Below, one piece after another: positions 33,329 to 41,795 of a stretch of 64,000 nt of DNA. The position numbers were made by a program, and so were the translations under genes. The stretch lies in the NCBI RefSeq assembly GCF_000013385.1, contig NC_007760.1, forward strand, positions 1,296,001 to 1,360,000, in the 5' to 3' direction. The notes beneath the pieces were generated by a model. That model worked only from the letters and a program-made list of their open reading frames with translations, ran no database searches and was not told the origin of the DNA. This DNA comes from Anaeromyxobacter dehalogenans 2CP-C (GTDB lineage: Bacteria; Myxococcota; Myxococcia; Myxococcales; Anaeromyxobacteraceae). The first letter of the stretch is position 1; each line of letters begins with the position of its first letter.

Positions 33329-34669
33329 TCAGCGGATGCCGATGGCCGGGCGCGGCGTCCCGTACCGGCGGCAGCGCTCGGCCAGGCCGGGGAAGTCCTG
33401 CTCCCAGCCGGCGCAGCGGGGCGGAGGGGGCGCGGGCGTCCACGCGGTGGGGCGGCGCGCGTCGCCGGGGCCGGGCACCACCAGCGATCCGACGTCGTCG
33501 CCCTTCTCGTAGACCCGCCGGATCTGCGCGGCGAGGCGCGCCACCTCGGCGTCGCCGATCCGGCCGCTCGCCGTCGCCTGGTAGAACTGCACCGTCACGC
33601 GCACCGGGAAGCGCGGGTCGCGCTCGACCGTGAGCCCGGCCAGCTCGGTGTACGGGCCGTCCAGCGCGCCGTGGCCCAGCACCGCCGCCTCGAGATCCTG
33701 CGCCGGCGCCCCCATCGACTTCGCCTGCGGCGCGGGCGCGGCCGCCATGGGCGCCTGCTCGTAGACCTGGGCGCGGCGCGGCGGCTCGCGGCGGCGGAGC
33801 GGCACCTGCACCAGCATGAGCACGTTCGCGTCGTCGCCCAGCTCGGAGGCGGCCTCGCCGTTCATGGTGGTGCCGCGCCCGCGCACGTCGGAGAGGCGCT
33901 CGGCGGTGAGCGGGGCGCGCTCGCCGCCCGCGTTGAAGAACAGCCGCTGACCCCAGCTCGCGCCGCCGGAGACCGTGTCGCGCGCGTTGTCCACCACCGT
34001 GAGCGAGGCGCCCTGGCGCGTCACCAGGATGGTGAGGACCGCCGGGTCGCCCGCGGTGGACTGGTAGTTGAAGATCACCGGGTGGAAGGTGGCGCGCCCC
34101 TGGCGCGGCACCGGCAGGAACGCCGCCTGGGCCGAGACGAGCGCGTGCGTGTCGCGCGGCGCGAGCAGCGAGCCGCCGCGGATGGCGCCGTCGCGCGGCG
34201 AGGACAGCCAGCGCGCCGGGTCGGCGAGCAGCTCGCGGAGCGTGATGACGCGCTCGCGCCGGCCCTCGCGCGCGTTGCCCACCCGCAGCCAGATCCGATC
34301 GAGCGGCACGTCGGCGGTGCGGTCGGCGAAGTTCGGGAAGCGGAGCACCGGCATGAGCGCGAGCTTGCGGGCGTCGCCGTCCTCGGAGACCACCTCCAGC
34401 GTCACGTCGCTGATGTTCGGGCCGAGCGACGAGCCCTGCCAGCGGCCGGTGTCCTCCCAGGTGACGTTCACGAGGTTCAGCCCGTGCGCCTGCGCGGCGC
34501 GGCGGGCCTCCGGATCCGAGACCATCCCCGCCACCCGCTGGACCACGGCGGGATACGGCTCCGGTCGCGGCTCGCCGCGCCGCGCCGAGGCGACGACGGG
34601 AGCCGCGAGGAGCGCGAGGGCGGTCCCCAGGGCGAGGAGGCGGAAGGGCAGGGCGCGGCGTCGGGTCAT
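33329..34669 (-). CDS. Exported protein of unknown function
   Basis: A 446-residue protein with a clear signal peptide (RRRALPFRLLALGTALALLAAPVVASA) from the ATG at 34669. The first mature segment is ARRGEPRPEPYPAVVQRVAGMVSDPEARRAAQAHGLNLVNVTWEDTGR. The remainder is a mix of strand-rich segments (SDVTLEVVSEDG, VLTILVTRQGASLTVVDN, PVRVTVQFYQATASG), with a Pro/Ala-rich stretch before the last domain and a C-terminal segment GWEQDFPGLAERCRRYGTPRPA. No enzyme motif is recognised. It is possibly surface- or periplasm-located and myxobacteria-specific. Function unknown. Confidence 0.72.
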   Translation of the reverse strand: MTRRRALPFRLLALGTALALLAAPVVASARRGEPRPEPYPAVVQRVAGMVSDPEARRAAQAHGLNLVNVTWEDTGRWQGSSLGPNISDVTLEVVSEDGDARKLALMPVLRFPNFADRTADVPLDRIWLRVGNAREGRRERVITLRELLADPARWLSSPRDGAIRGGSLLAPRDTHALVSAQAAFLPVPRQGRATFHPVIFNYQSTAGDPAVLTILVTRQGASLTVVDNARDTVSGGASWGQRLFFNAGGERAPLTAERLSDVRGRGTTMNGEAASELGDDANVLMLVQVPLRRREPPRRAQVYEQAPMAAAPAPQAKSMGAPAQDLEAAVLGHGALDGPYTELAGLTVERDPRFPVRVTVQFYQATASGRIGDAEVARLAAQIRRVYEKGDDVGSLVVPGPGDARRPTAWTPAPPPPRCAGWEQDFPGLAERCRRYGTPRPAIGIR

Positions 34670-34898
34670 GGCGTTCCTCCGGGTGGTTCGCAGGGGTGAA
34701 CGCGCCGCCTGCGAAACGGATCTGCGGGCGCCCGTCCGGGCCGCGGACCGCGGCGGCCGCCGTGCGGACCGGGCGGGCCGCGCCGCCGGCGCTTCGCCCC
34801 GAACCAGGGGCGGTTGCGCGTGCGCCCGCCGGCACCCGCGGTGCACGTGCGAGGCGCATGTCCACGGACGAGCGCGCCGCCGGCGCCGGGAGCTTCCG

Positions 34899-35588
34899 AT
34901 GATCGCCGCCGCGGAGCGACACCGCGCCGAGGGGCGCGAGGCAGCGGGGCGGCGCGACGCGCGCGCCGCCGGTCAGCGGTTCGACGAGGCGCTGCAGCGC
35001 GCACGCCGGGCCGGCGAGGGCGCCCGGGCCGGCGCCGCCGACGCCGCGCGCGCGAGCCGGTGGCGCGGGGAGGCGGCGCGCGGGGAAGCGGAGGGCGCGG
35101 CCGGCGACGCGTTGCGCGCCGGCGGTCCGGGCCGCGGCACGGCGCGGCCGGCGAGCGCGCCGACCGGGTACGCGAGCCTCGGCGACGCCGGTCCCGCGGC
35201 CGCGGCCGCCCAGGCGCCGACCGCCGCGCCGACGCTGCCCGGCGCGGGCCCCGCACCTGCGCTCGCCGACGTCGCCGCGCTCCGCGCCGCCGTCCGCGCG
35301 CTGCCCGCCGCGATCGAGGCGGCGCAGCGGGCCGACGGCTCCGCGCTGACGCTCGCGTTCGGGTCCGCGCTGGGCGTGGACCTGCGCGCCGGCGCCACCG
35401 GGATCGAGCTCACCCTCCGCCCCGCCGCCGCGCTCGCGCACGCCGCCCGGGCCGAGCTCCCCGGCCTCGCCGCCGCGCTCCGCGCCCGCGGCCTGCGGGT
35501 CGCCCGCGCCGAGGTCCGCGCCCGCCCGGCCACCCGGGCGCCTGCCCCGGGCGACGCCGCCGGGACGCCGTCCGCCCGCCCGCGTTGA
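34899..35588 (+). CDS. Protein with FliK/SctP-like C-terminal segment
   Basis: A 229-residue protein. The N-terminal 120 residues are Ala/Arg-rich (AAERHRAEGREAAGRRD, helical). The C-terminal 100 residues (DVAALRAAVRALPAAIEAAQRADGSALTLAFGSALGVDLRAGATGIELTLRP) resemble the length-control domain of the FliK/SctP class, which measures flagellar hooks or injectisome needles. No flagellar or type III secretion gene is nearby, so it is either an orphan or a remnant. Its stop codon lies inside the -35 box of the tRNA-Cys promoter. The resemblance is by eye and weak. A 14-codon frame in another phase overlaps the start (ATGA). Confidence 0.55.
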   Translation: MIAAAERHRAEGREAAGRRDARAAGQRFDEALQRARRAGEGARAGAADAARASRWRGEAARGEAEGAAGDALRAGGPGRGTARPASAPTGYASLGDAGPAAAAAQAPTAAPTLPGAGPAPALADVAALRAAVRALPAAIEAAQRADGSALTLAFGSALGVDLRAGATGIELTLRPAAALAHAARAELPGLAAALRARGLRVARAEVRARPATRAPAPGDAAGTPSARPR

Positions 35589-35611
35589 CGGCGCAGCGGG
35601 CCTCCTATAAA
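35585..35611 (+). promoter_or_regulatory. Promoter of tRNA-Cys
   Basis: TTGACG (35585-35590) and TATAAA (35606-35611) are strong -35 and -10 boxes with a short 15-base spacer, ending 13 bases before the tRNA. The -35 box contains the stop codon of the upstream gene. Confidence 0.6.
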
Positions 35612-35624
35612 AGGCTGACCCTAC

Positions 35625-35696
35625 GGCACCGTCGCCAAGTGGTAAGGCCCGGGTCTGCAAAACCCGTATTCGGCGGTTCGAATCCGCCCGGTGCCT
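35625..35696 (+). tRNA. tRNA-Cys (GCA)
   Basis: The cloverleaf can be drawn in full. The acceptor stem is GGCACCG with CGGTGCC. The D-arm is GCC...GGC with AAGTGGTAA. The anticodon stem is CGGGT/ACCCG with loop CTGCAAA, anticodon GCA. The T-arm is GGCGG-TTCGAAT-CCGCC. The discriminator is T, as expected for tRNA-Cys. CCA is not encoded. Confidence 0.97.
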
Positions 35697-35720
35697 CTCG
35701 AACATCCCCGAGGAATCCAG

Positions 35721-35743
35721 AAGGGCGCCCGTGGGGCGCCCTT
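35721..35743 (+). terminator. Terminator of tRNA-Cys
   Basis: AAGGGCGCCC and GGGCGCCCTT make a perfect 10-bp stem with loop GTG, 25 bases after the tRNA, followed by the short T-rich stretch CGTCGTT. Confidence 0.75.
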
Positions 35744-35794
35744 CGTCGTTGGGGCAGCGGCGGGGAGCATCCGCCCACGGATCCGGAGCAGGCC

Positions 35795-36577
35795 ATGGCC
35801 GAGAACAGGTACGACGACGCCGTCGTGTTCGCGAACTACAGCCGGATGCCCCGGTCCGTCGCAGGCCTGGCCGAGGCCGGCGAGTGGCCGGCGTTCCGGG
35901 CGCTGCTGCCGGAGCTCCGGGACCAGCGGGTGCTCGACCTCGGCTGCGGCTTCGGGTGGCACTGCCGCCACGCCTGCGAGCAGGGCGCGCGCTCGGTGGT
36001 CGGCGTGGACGTCTCCGAGAGGATGCTCGAGCGCGCCCGGGCGCTGGGCTCCGACGCCCGGCTCACGTACGTGCGGTCGGCCATCGAGGACGTCGAGCTC
36101 GCGCCCGCGGCGTTCGACGTGGTCATCAGCTCGCTGGCGCTCCACTACGTCGCCGACGTGCGGAAGGTCCTCGCGAACGTCCGCGCGTGCCTCCGCCCGG
36201 GAGGCGCCCTGGTCTTCTCGGTGGAGCATCCGATCTTCACCGCCCGCGCCGAGCAGGAGTGGTGCCTGGGACCGGACGGCGAGCGGCGCCACTGGCCGGT
36301 GGACGGCTACCAGGACGAGGGGCCGCGCACGACGACGTGGATGGGCGCGGGCGTCGTGAAGCACCACCGGACCGTCGCCACCTGGGTGGACTCGGTGCTC
36401 GACGCCGGGTTCCGCCTCGAGCGGCTGGTCGAGCCCCAGCCGCCGCCGGAGCTCCTGGAGGCGCATCCTGACTGGCAGGACGAGCGCCGGCGCCCGATGA
36501 TGCTGCTCGTGTCGAGCCGCGCCGCGGGCGGTGGCACCGGCCGGACGGTGGCCAGGACGGCGGGAGACGCACCGTGA
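35795..36577 (+). CDS. Class I SAM-dependent methyltransferase
   Basis: A 260-residue methyltransferase of the Methyltransf_11/25 type. Motif I is VLDLGCGFGWH at about 46-56, motif II VVGVDVSERML, motif IV DVVISSLALHYV, and post-motif LRPGGALVFSVEHPIF. The start is the ATG at 35795. The HWPVDGYQDEGPRTTTWMGAGVVKHHRTVATW segment is typical of the small-molecule methyltransferase group near UbiE/CcoM-like proteins. Substrate unknown. The last 20 residues (RAAGGGTGRTVARTAGDAP) are low-complexity and may be a later extension, since a damaged copy of this gene's 3' end directly follows. Confidence 0.87.
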   Translation: MAENRYDDAVVFANYSRMPRSVAGLAEAGEWPAFRALLPELRDQRVLDLGCGFGWHCRHACEQGARSVVGVDVSERMLERARALGSDARLTYVRSAIEDVELAPAAFDVVISSLALHYVADVRKVLANVRACLRPGGALVFSVEHPIFTARAEQEWCLGPDGERRHWPVDGYQDEGPRTTTWMGAGVVKHHRTVATWVDSVLDAGFRLERLVEPQPPPELLEAHPDWQDERRRPMMLLVSSRAAGGGTGRTVARTAGDAP

Positions 36578-36578
36578 G

Positions 36579-36745
36579 TGGATGCGCGCGGAGGTCGTGA
36601 AGCACCCGGGCCGTCGCCACCTGGGTGTGCCCGGTGATCGGCGCCGGGTTCCTCGCGCGGCTGCGCGAGCCTCGGCCGCCGCCGGAGCCCTCGCCGCGCA
36701 TCACGAAGGACGGGCGCCGGCGCGCCCGGTGATGCGCCTCGGGTG
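36579..36745 (+). pseudogene. Decayed tandem copy of the methyltransferase 3' end
   Basis: This stretch is a diverged duplicate of about 36335-36520 in the preceding gene. Matching runs include GTCGTGAAGCACC, CCGTCGCCACCTGGGTG, GCCGGGTTCC and CCGCCGCCGGAG. At protein level it reads EWMRAEVVKHP; then, after a one-base deletion, it resumes as [26 protein letters not shown], against TVATWVDSVLDAGFRLERLVEPQPPPE in the parent. There is no start and the frame is broken, so it is a remnant and not a gene. Confidence 0.85.
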
Positions 36746-37015
36746 ACGGACGGCGCGACGGGTGGCACTTCGTCGCGCAGCGGGCGCTTCGTGGCGCGCC
36801 CCGAGGTCCTGCCTGCGGCAGCCGGCCGCGCTCGCGAGGAACGCAGACGTCGCCGGGTCGCCGCTGGCCGCTCACACCGTGCCCGGCGGCGCACATCGCC
36901 TGTCGCCCGCGGGCGCGCTCCGGTCGCCGAGCTGGAGCCTCGACACGCTTCCTGCATGGAGGCATGCGCGGGGGCCGGGTGGACCGGAGGACGAGGCGCC
37001 CCACGGGATACCGAC

Positions 37016-38614
37016 ATGCTCGCCAACCTCAAGATCCGCACCAAGCTTGCCCTCCTCGTCGTCGTGGGCTCCCTCGCCCTCCTCGCCGTGGTCTTCGCCG
37101 CGCTGATGCAGGGGCGCGCGAGCGACGCCACCATCGCCCGCATGGCCGGGAGCGACCTCGATCTCCTGGTCGGCCTCGAGTCCATGTACTCGGCGGGCCT
37201 GCAGACCGGGCAGGCGACCCGCAACGTCCTGCTCGACCCCCAGGACCGGACGGCGAAGAAGAACTACCGCGACGCGCACGAGGCGTTCTCGAAGACCCTC
37301 GAGCAAGCGCGGGAGCTCGCGCCTCCCGAGCTGAAGACGCGGCTGCAGGAGGTGGACCGCCTCTGGGACGCGGACCACCTGCTCAAGCAGGAGGTGATGA
37401 GCCTCTCCGAGACCGGCAACCGCGAGGAGGCGGTCGCGGTCCTGGTGAGCAAGGAGACCCCGGCGTGGCGCGCGGTGAAGCAGGTCATCCTCGAGCTCCG
37501 CGACGAGCAGCGGCGCGCCTTCTCGAGGAGCGAGGCGTCCGCCCTCCACGACACGGCCGTCGTCAGGCGGGTGGTGCTCGCCACGATCGTCGTCGCCGCC
37601 GCGGTCTTCGTGCTCCTCTCCGTGGTCCTCACGCGGAGCATCTCCGCGCCGCTCCGGGAGGCGATCCGGGTCGCGACGGCGATCACGCGCGGCGATCTGA
37701 CCGTGACCGTCGCGGCCGATCGTCGCGACGAGATCGGCCAGCTCCAGGCGGAGCTGGGCGCCATGGCGCAGAAGCTGGCCCAGGTGATCGGCGAGGTCCG
37801 GAGTGGCGCCGAGGCGCTCGCCGGCGCCTCGCAGCAGGTCTCCGCGACGTCCCAGGCCCTGTCGCAGGGCACCGGCGAGCAGGCCAGCAGCGTGGAGGAG
37901 ACGACCGCGTCGCTCGAGGAGATGAGCGCGTCGATCGGTCAGAACGCCGAGAGCTCCCGCGCGACGGAGGCGGCCTCGAAGGAGAGCGCCGCGAACGCGG
38001 AGGAGAGCGGGAAGTCGGTCCGGCAGACCGTCGCCGCGATGAAGGCGATCGTGGAGAAGATCTCGATCATCGAGGAGATCGCCTACCAGACGAACCTGCT
38101 CGCGCTGAACGCGGCCATCGAGGCCGCGCGGGCGGGAGAGCACGGCCGGGGGTTCGCGGTGGTGGCGGCCGAGGTCCGGAAGCTCGCGGAGCGCTCGCAG
38201 AAGGCCGCGCAGGACATCGGCGGCCTGGCCGGCTCGAGCGTCGCGGCCGCCGAGCGCTCGGGCGAGCTCATCGAGACGCTCGTGCCGGCGATCCGCAGGA
38301 CGGCGGCGCTGGTCCACGAGGTGGCGGCGGCCTCCCAGGAGCAGTCCTCCGGCGTCGGCCAGGTCTCCAAGGCGATGGCGCTCGTCGATCAGGTGACCCA
38401 GCGGAACGCGTCCGCCGCCGAGGAGCTCAGCGCCACCGCCGAGGAGCTGGCGTCGCAGGCGGAGGGGCTGCAGCAGCTCATCTCCTTCTTCCACGTGAAC
38501 GGCCAGGGCGCTCGCGTCGCGCTCACCGCGCCGCCGCCGTGCGCGGCGGGCACGTCCGCGCGCCGCCTGGCGACGGCGACGGCGGCCCTCGGCGCAGGGG
38601 CCCGGCGGCTCTAG
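37016..38614 (+). CDS. Methyl-accepting chemotaxis protein
   Basis: A 532-residue membrane chemoreceptor. Topology: a short N-terminal cytoplasmic start ([10 protein letters not shown]), membrane segment 1 (about 11-30), an extracytoplasmic four-helix bundle sensor (about 31-185, with a 4HB_MCP-like [15 protein letters not shown]), membrane segment 2 (about 186-206), HAMP, and a long cytoplasmic coiled coil. The conserved tip is [33 protein letters not shown], where CheA and CheW bind. It drives a phosphorelay, either for motility or for another Che-like output. Ligand unknown. An ATG at 36956 in frame would add 20 residues, but the [10 protein letters not shown] start is standard. No Che genes are adjacent. 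Confidence 0.95.
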   Translation: MLANLKIRTKLALLVVVGSLALLAVVFAALMQGRASDATIARMAGSDLDLLVGLESMYSAGLQTGQATRNVLLDPQDRTAKKNYRDAHEAFSKTLEQARELAPPELKTRLQEVDRLWDADHLLKQEVMSLSETGNREEAVAVLVSKETPAWRAVKQVILELRDEQRRAFSRSEASALHDTAVVRRVVLATIVVAAAVFVLLSVVLTRSISAPLREAIRVATAITRGDLTVTVAADRRDEIGQLQAELGAMAQKLAQVIGEVRSGAEALAGASQQVSATSQALSQGTGEQASSVEETTASLEEMSASIGQNAESSRATEAASKESAANAEESGKSVRQTVAAMKAIVEKISIIEEIAYQTNLLALNAAIEAARAGEHGRGFAVVAAEVRKLAERSQKAAQDIGGLAGSSVAAAERSGELIETLVPAIRRTAALVHEVAAASQEQSSGVGQVSKAMALVDQVTQRNASAAEELSATAEELASQAEGLQQLISFFHVNGQGARVALTAPPPCAAGTSARRLATATAALGAGARRL

Positions 38615-38635
38615 AAAGGCCGATCCGGATCCACC

Positions 38636-38659
38636 GAAGCCGCCCGCCCGGGCGGCTTC
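38636..38659. terminator. Terminator between MCP and acyltransferase genes
   Basis: GAAGCCGCCC and GGGCGGCTTC form a perfect 10-bp stem around GCCC, 22 bases after the MCP stop, followed by CTCGTTT. The acyltransferase gene ends 29 bases to the right on the other strand, so the hairpin can serve both genes. Confidence 0.8.
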
Positions 38660-38687
38660 CTCGTTTCCGGGGTGAGCCCGGCGGGCT

Positions 38688-39785
38688 TCACCGCTCCGGC
38701 GCGACCGCGGGTGCCATCGCGGCGTTCGCCTCCGGGCGCGCCGACAGCCGATCCTTCAGCCGGAGGAACCACGACTCGAAGTGCCGGTGGCTCAGCCCCG
38801 CCACGCAGATCACCAGCGCCAGCGCCGCCGCGAAGGTGACCACGTCCGGTGCGCCGCCGGGCAGGGCGCGCCGGGCCGCGTTCACGCACAGCATGTGGAA
38901 GAGGTACATGCCGTAGCTGATGGTGCCGACGTACCGGAGGAACCGGTTCTCGAGCAGCCACCGCAGGCCGTGATCCGGGCGGATGGCGCACGCGGTCACG
39001 AGCAGCGCCATCGCGACGGCGAGGAGCAGGTGCGGGGTCCCCGCCGGGATGAGCAGCGCGACGAACACGGCGCCGGCGAGCGGCGCGCTCCAGGGCTGCC
39101 CGACGAACCGCGCCACGACGTCGAACGAGCGCCGGTGGTGGAGCGCGTAGGCGGCGAGGCAGCCCAGGCAGATCGGGCTCGCCACGCTGGCCACGATGCG
39201 GAGCGGCAGCCCGCCCGGAACGCCGGCGTGAGCCGCTTGCCGCGCGAGCTCGCCCAGGACCAGCAGCGCGGCCATGACGGCGGGCGGCGCCCAGCGGCGC
39301 GGCGCGAAGCGGACCACCGACGGCCACATCAGGTAGAACTGCTCCTCGGTCGCGAGCGACCAGGCGAAGTAGAAGATGACGCGCTCGCCCTGGCCGAGGT
39401 CCACGAACCAGTTCGAGGTGTAGGTAAGGAACGCGGGGAGGTTCGCCATGAACTGCTGGCCCGCGGGCGTCGCGCCCGCGAGCGCCGCCACGAGCAGGAC
39501 GTAGAGGGCGATGACCGCGTAGTAGAGCGGGAAGATGCGGAGCGTGCGCCGGAGGTAGAACCCGCGGAGCGAGATGGTCCCGGTGCGGTCGCGCTCCCGC
39601 AGCAGCAGCGTGGTGATGAGGAGGCCGCTGATCGCGAAGAACAGGTCCACGCCGAGGTTCCCGCGACCGAGCAGGCCGCCGCGGTGGCCGCCGACGTGGT
39701 GCCACACGACCGGGATGATGGAGACGCCGCGGAGGCCGTCGAGCGATCCGAAGTACCTGCTGCGCAGGAAGTCGCCGTGCGCCAT
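38688..39785 (-). CDS. Acyltransferase 3 family membrane protein
   Basis: A 365-residue integral membrane O-acyltransferase (AT3/OafA-like), which acetylates or acylates exported carbohydrates or lipids. Ten or so membrane segments are visible. Family motifs include YFGSLDGLRGVSIIPVVWHHVG near the start, with the conserved His residues, RGNLGVDLFFAISGLLITTLLL, FYLRRTLRIFPLYY (the RxxR motif) and WSLATEEQFYLMWP. The ATG at 39785 has GGGGTGG upstream; an ATG at 39803 in frame is also possible. There is no SGNH domain at the C-terminus. Substrate unknown. Next to it on both sides are unrelated genes. Confidence 0.9.
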   Translation of the reverse strand: MAHGDFLRSRYFGSLDGLRGVSIIPVVWHHVGGHRGGLLGRGNLGVDLFFAISGLLITTLLLRERDRTGTISLRGFYLRRTLRIFPLYYAVIALYVLLVAALAGATPAGQQFMANLPAFLTYTSNWFVDLGQGERVIFYFAWSLATEEQFYLMWPSVVRFAPRRWAPPAVMAALLVLGELARQAAHAGVPGGLPLRIVASVASPICLGCLAAYALHHRRSFDVVARFVGQPWSAPLAGAVFVALLIPAGTPHLLLAVAMALLVTACAIRPDHGLRWLLENRFLRYVGTISYGMYLFHMLCVNAARRALPGGAPDVVTFAAALALVICVAGLSHRHFESWFLRLKDRLSARPEANAAMAPAVAPER

Positions 39786-39803
39786 CGCGCCACCCCGAGG
39801 CAT

Positions 39804-40232
39804 TCGCTGGCCGGGCCCGCCGGGCGTGCCAGATCGCCGGCCCCCCGCCGGCGTGAGCTCCGCCCGATCCGAGCGGACACCGTAGCACGGACCACGCAGG
39901 GTCTGCAGGCCGTCCTCGCGTGTCCTCCGGGCGCGGGGCTCGCGCGCGCGACGCTCGCCCGGAGAGACCTCGTCTCGGGGCGCGGCGCCGCGTCGTGCGG
40001 GCGCCGTCGATCGATCCGTGAGAGGGGAAGCCCCGGGCGCAGGGGGAGCAAGAAGTGGCTGGGGGGTTGCCTGCAACTCGCAGAGCCCCTGCGCGCCGGG
40101 AGGTCGAGAACCTAGTTTACTGAGCGTCCTCGCGCAAGCATTCGCGCGCGCGGACGCGACGATTGCGGTGGAGCACACGCGCACACATCACGATGGGTGA
40201 CACACACGCATCGTGATGACGCGCCGGCGCGG
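39804..40232. other. Intergenic region with an inverted repeat
   Basis: No credible gene in these 429 bases. It should hold the acyltransferase promoter (minus strand). A perfect 10-bp inverted repeat (CATCACGATG and CATCGTGATG, 13-base spacer) lies at 40186-40218, just after the stop of the zinc dehydrogenase gene. I see no clear promoter boxes in the rest. Confidence 0.5.
40186..40218 (-). terminator. Inverted repeat downstream of the alcohol dehydrogenase gene
   Basis: CATCACGATG (40186-40195) and CATCGTGATG (40209-40218) are perfect inverted copies. They start 15 bases after the dehydrogenase stop. The stem is AT-richer than its surroundings and there is no U-tract, so a protein-binding operator is an alternative. 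Confidence 0.4.
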
Positions 40233-41276
40233 CTACAGCGAGGCGAGGTCGATGACGAAGCGGTACCGCACGTCGCCGCGGATCATCCGCTCGTAGGCCT
40301 CGTTGATCTTCTCGATCGGGATCACCTCCACGTCCGAGACGACCTGCTTCTCGGCGCAGAAGTCCAGCATCTCCTGGGTCTCGGCGATGCCGCCGATGAG
40401 CGAGCCGGCCAGCGTGCGGCGGCCGCCGATGAGCGAGTGCGCGTGCAGCGGGGTGCGCTCGGGCGGCACGCCCACCAGCACCATCGCCCCGTCCACCTTC
40501 ACCATGCCCAGGTACTTGTCGTAGTCGTGCGGCGCCGAGATGGTGTCGAGGACGAAGTCGAAGTGGTTGCGCAGCCGGCGGAAGGTGGCGTCGTCGCTGG
40601 TGAGCGCGAAGCCGCTCGCGCCGAGGCGGCGCGCGTCGGCCTCCTTGCGCGGCGAGGTGCTGAGCATGGTGACCTCCGCGCCCATGGCGGCGGCGAGCTT
40701 CACCGCCATGTGGCCGAGCCCGCCCAGGCCGACCACGCCGACCTTCTGGCCCGGCCCGACCTTCCAGTGGTGCAGCGGCGAGTAGGTGGTGATGCCGGCG
40801 CAGAGCAGCGGCGCCGCCGCGGCGAGGTCGAGCGACGGCGAGACCTTCAGCGCGAAGTCCTCGGTCACCACCACCTGCTTCGAGTAGCCGCCGTGCGTGG
40901 GCGTCCGGCGGTCCATCTCGGTGCTGTTGTACGTCCAGGCCGGGCCGCGCTCGCAGAACTGCTCGAGGTCGCGCCGGCACGGCTCGCAGGTGCGGCACGA
41001 GTCCACCAGGCAGCCGACGCCGGCGTGATCGCCGGGCCGGAAGCGCGTGACCTTCGCGCCGACGCGGGCGACACGGCCGACGATCTCGTGGCCGGGGACC
41101 ATCGGGAAGGTGGCGCCGCCCCACTCGTCGCGCGCCTGGTGGATGTCCGAGTGGCAGACGCCGCAGTAGGCGATGTCGATGAGGATGTCGCGCTCGCCCA
41201 CCTCGCGGCGCTCGACGGCATGGGGGACGAGGGGCGCGCCGGCGGCCGGGGCGGCCCAGGCCTTGACCTGAGTCAT
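40233..41276 (-). CDS. Zinc-dependent alcohol dehydrogenase (NAD(P), YahK-like)
   Basis: A 347-residue MDR-type dehydrogenase, probably reducing a broad range of aldehydes with NADPH. The catalytic zinc ligands are in YCGVCHSDIH (Cys38) and VPGHEIVG. The structural zinc site is the four-Cys lobe SCRTCEPCRRDLEQFC. The cofactor motif is GVVGLGGLGHMAVKLAAAMGAEV. Residues following it read STSPRKEADARRLGA, where the Ser and Arg suggest NADP preference. GIAETQEMLDFCAEK is typical of the YahK and cinnamyl-alcohol dehydrogenase group. Ribosome site CAGGAGG lies 9 bases before the ATG at 41276. An inverted repeat follows the stop. Confidence 0.94.
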   Translation of the reverse strand: MTQVKAWAAPAAGAPLVPHAVERREVGERDILIDIAYCGVCHSDIHQARDEWGGATFPMVPGHEIVGRVARVGAKVTRFRPGDHAGVGCLVDSCRTCEPCRRDLEQFCERGPAWTYNSTEMDRRTPTHGGYSKQVVVTEDFALKVSPSLDLAAAAPLLCAGITTYSPLHHWKVGPGQKVGVVGLGGLGHMAVKLAAAMGAEVTMLSTSPRKEADARRLGASGFALTSDDATFRRLRNHFDFVLDTISAPHDYDKYLGMVKVDGAMVLVGVPPERTPLHAHSLIGGRRTLAGSLIGGIAETQEMLDFCAEKQVVSDVEVIPIEKINEAYERMIRGDVRYRFVIDLASL

Positions 41277-41460
41277 GTGGTGTTGCCTCCTGTTGACGAT
41301 CTCGAGGGGGACGGATCTAGCGCGGGGCGCCCGCGCCGCAGCGAAATTCGCGCGACGCCGCGGCGGGCCGGGCGGGCTCGCCCGTCGGCGTGCGGCCGCC
41401 GGCCGCGCCGCCGGGCCGGGGAGCCTGGCCGGCGCGGGGACGCGGCGTTAGACGATCCGG

Positions 41461-41775
41461 ATGGCCACCGAGCTGTGCCAGTACTGCGGCGTCGATCTGG
41501 ACGAGGTGCCGCCCGCGCAGGAGACCGGCTGGCTGTACGGCGTGGAGTGCAGCCGCTGCCCGGCCGATCGCCGCCGCTCGCTGGTGCTGCCCCGCCGCGA
41601 GCGCGCCACCGAGCTGACGTGCCCGGGCTGCGGCGCGCGGCTCGCGCCCGCCGAGCAGCACCCCGACGTCCTGGTGGTGAAGCAGGTGACCTACGAGATC
41701 TGCAGCGCGTGCGGGGAGACCTGCGGGGTGGCCGCGATCCGCAAGGTGCGCGACGTGAGCGGCGGCACCATGTAG
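41461..41775 (+). CDS. Small CxxC protein of unknown function
   Basis: A 104-residue protein with four Cys pairs: CQYC at 6-9, CSRC near 30, CPGC near 54 and CSAC near 82, plus one more Cys shortly after. It is likely to bind one or two zinc ions in a rubredoxin/zinc-ribbon-like arrangement. The spacing does not match a named family that I know. It is convergent with the SDR gene at 41796 (20-bp gap) and divergent from the alcohol dehydrogenase (184-bp gap). Function unknown. Confidence 0.78.
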   Translation: MATELCQYCGVDLDEVPPAQETGWLYGVECSRCPADRRRSLVLPRRERATELTCPGCGARLAPAEQHPDVLVVKQVTYEICSACGETCGVAAIRKVRDVSGGTM

Positions 41776-41795
41776 CGCCGGGTCGCGCGGCGCGC

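Noticed and set aside
34696..34902. A small + strand frame ending in ATGA overlap with the FliK-like gene
   Set aside because: No similarity and no clear ribosome site; composition is like the other shadow frames. It is mentioned only because of the overlap.
35605..35796. A 63-codon frame over tRNA-Cys
   Set aside because: It contains the familiar spurious peptide (GGFEPPNTGF) obtained by translating tRNA genes.
36760..36790. Sigma-54 promoter upstream of the MCP (TGGCAC followed by TTCG)
   Set aside because: The second element does not match TTGC at the required distance.
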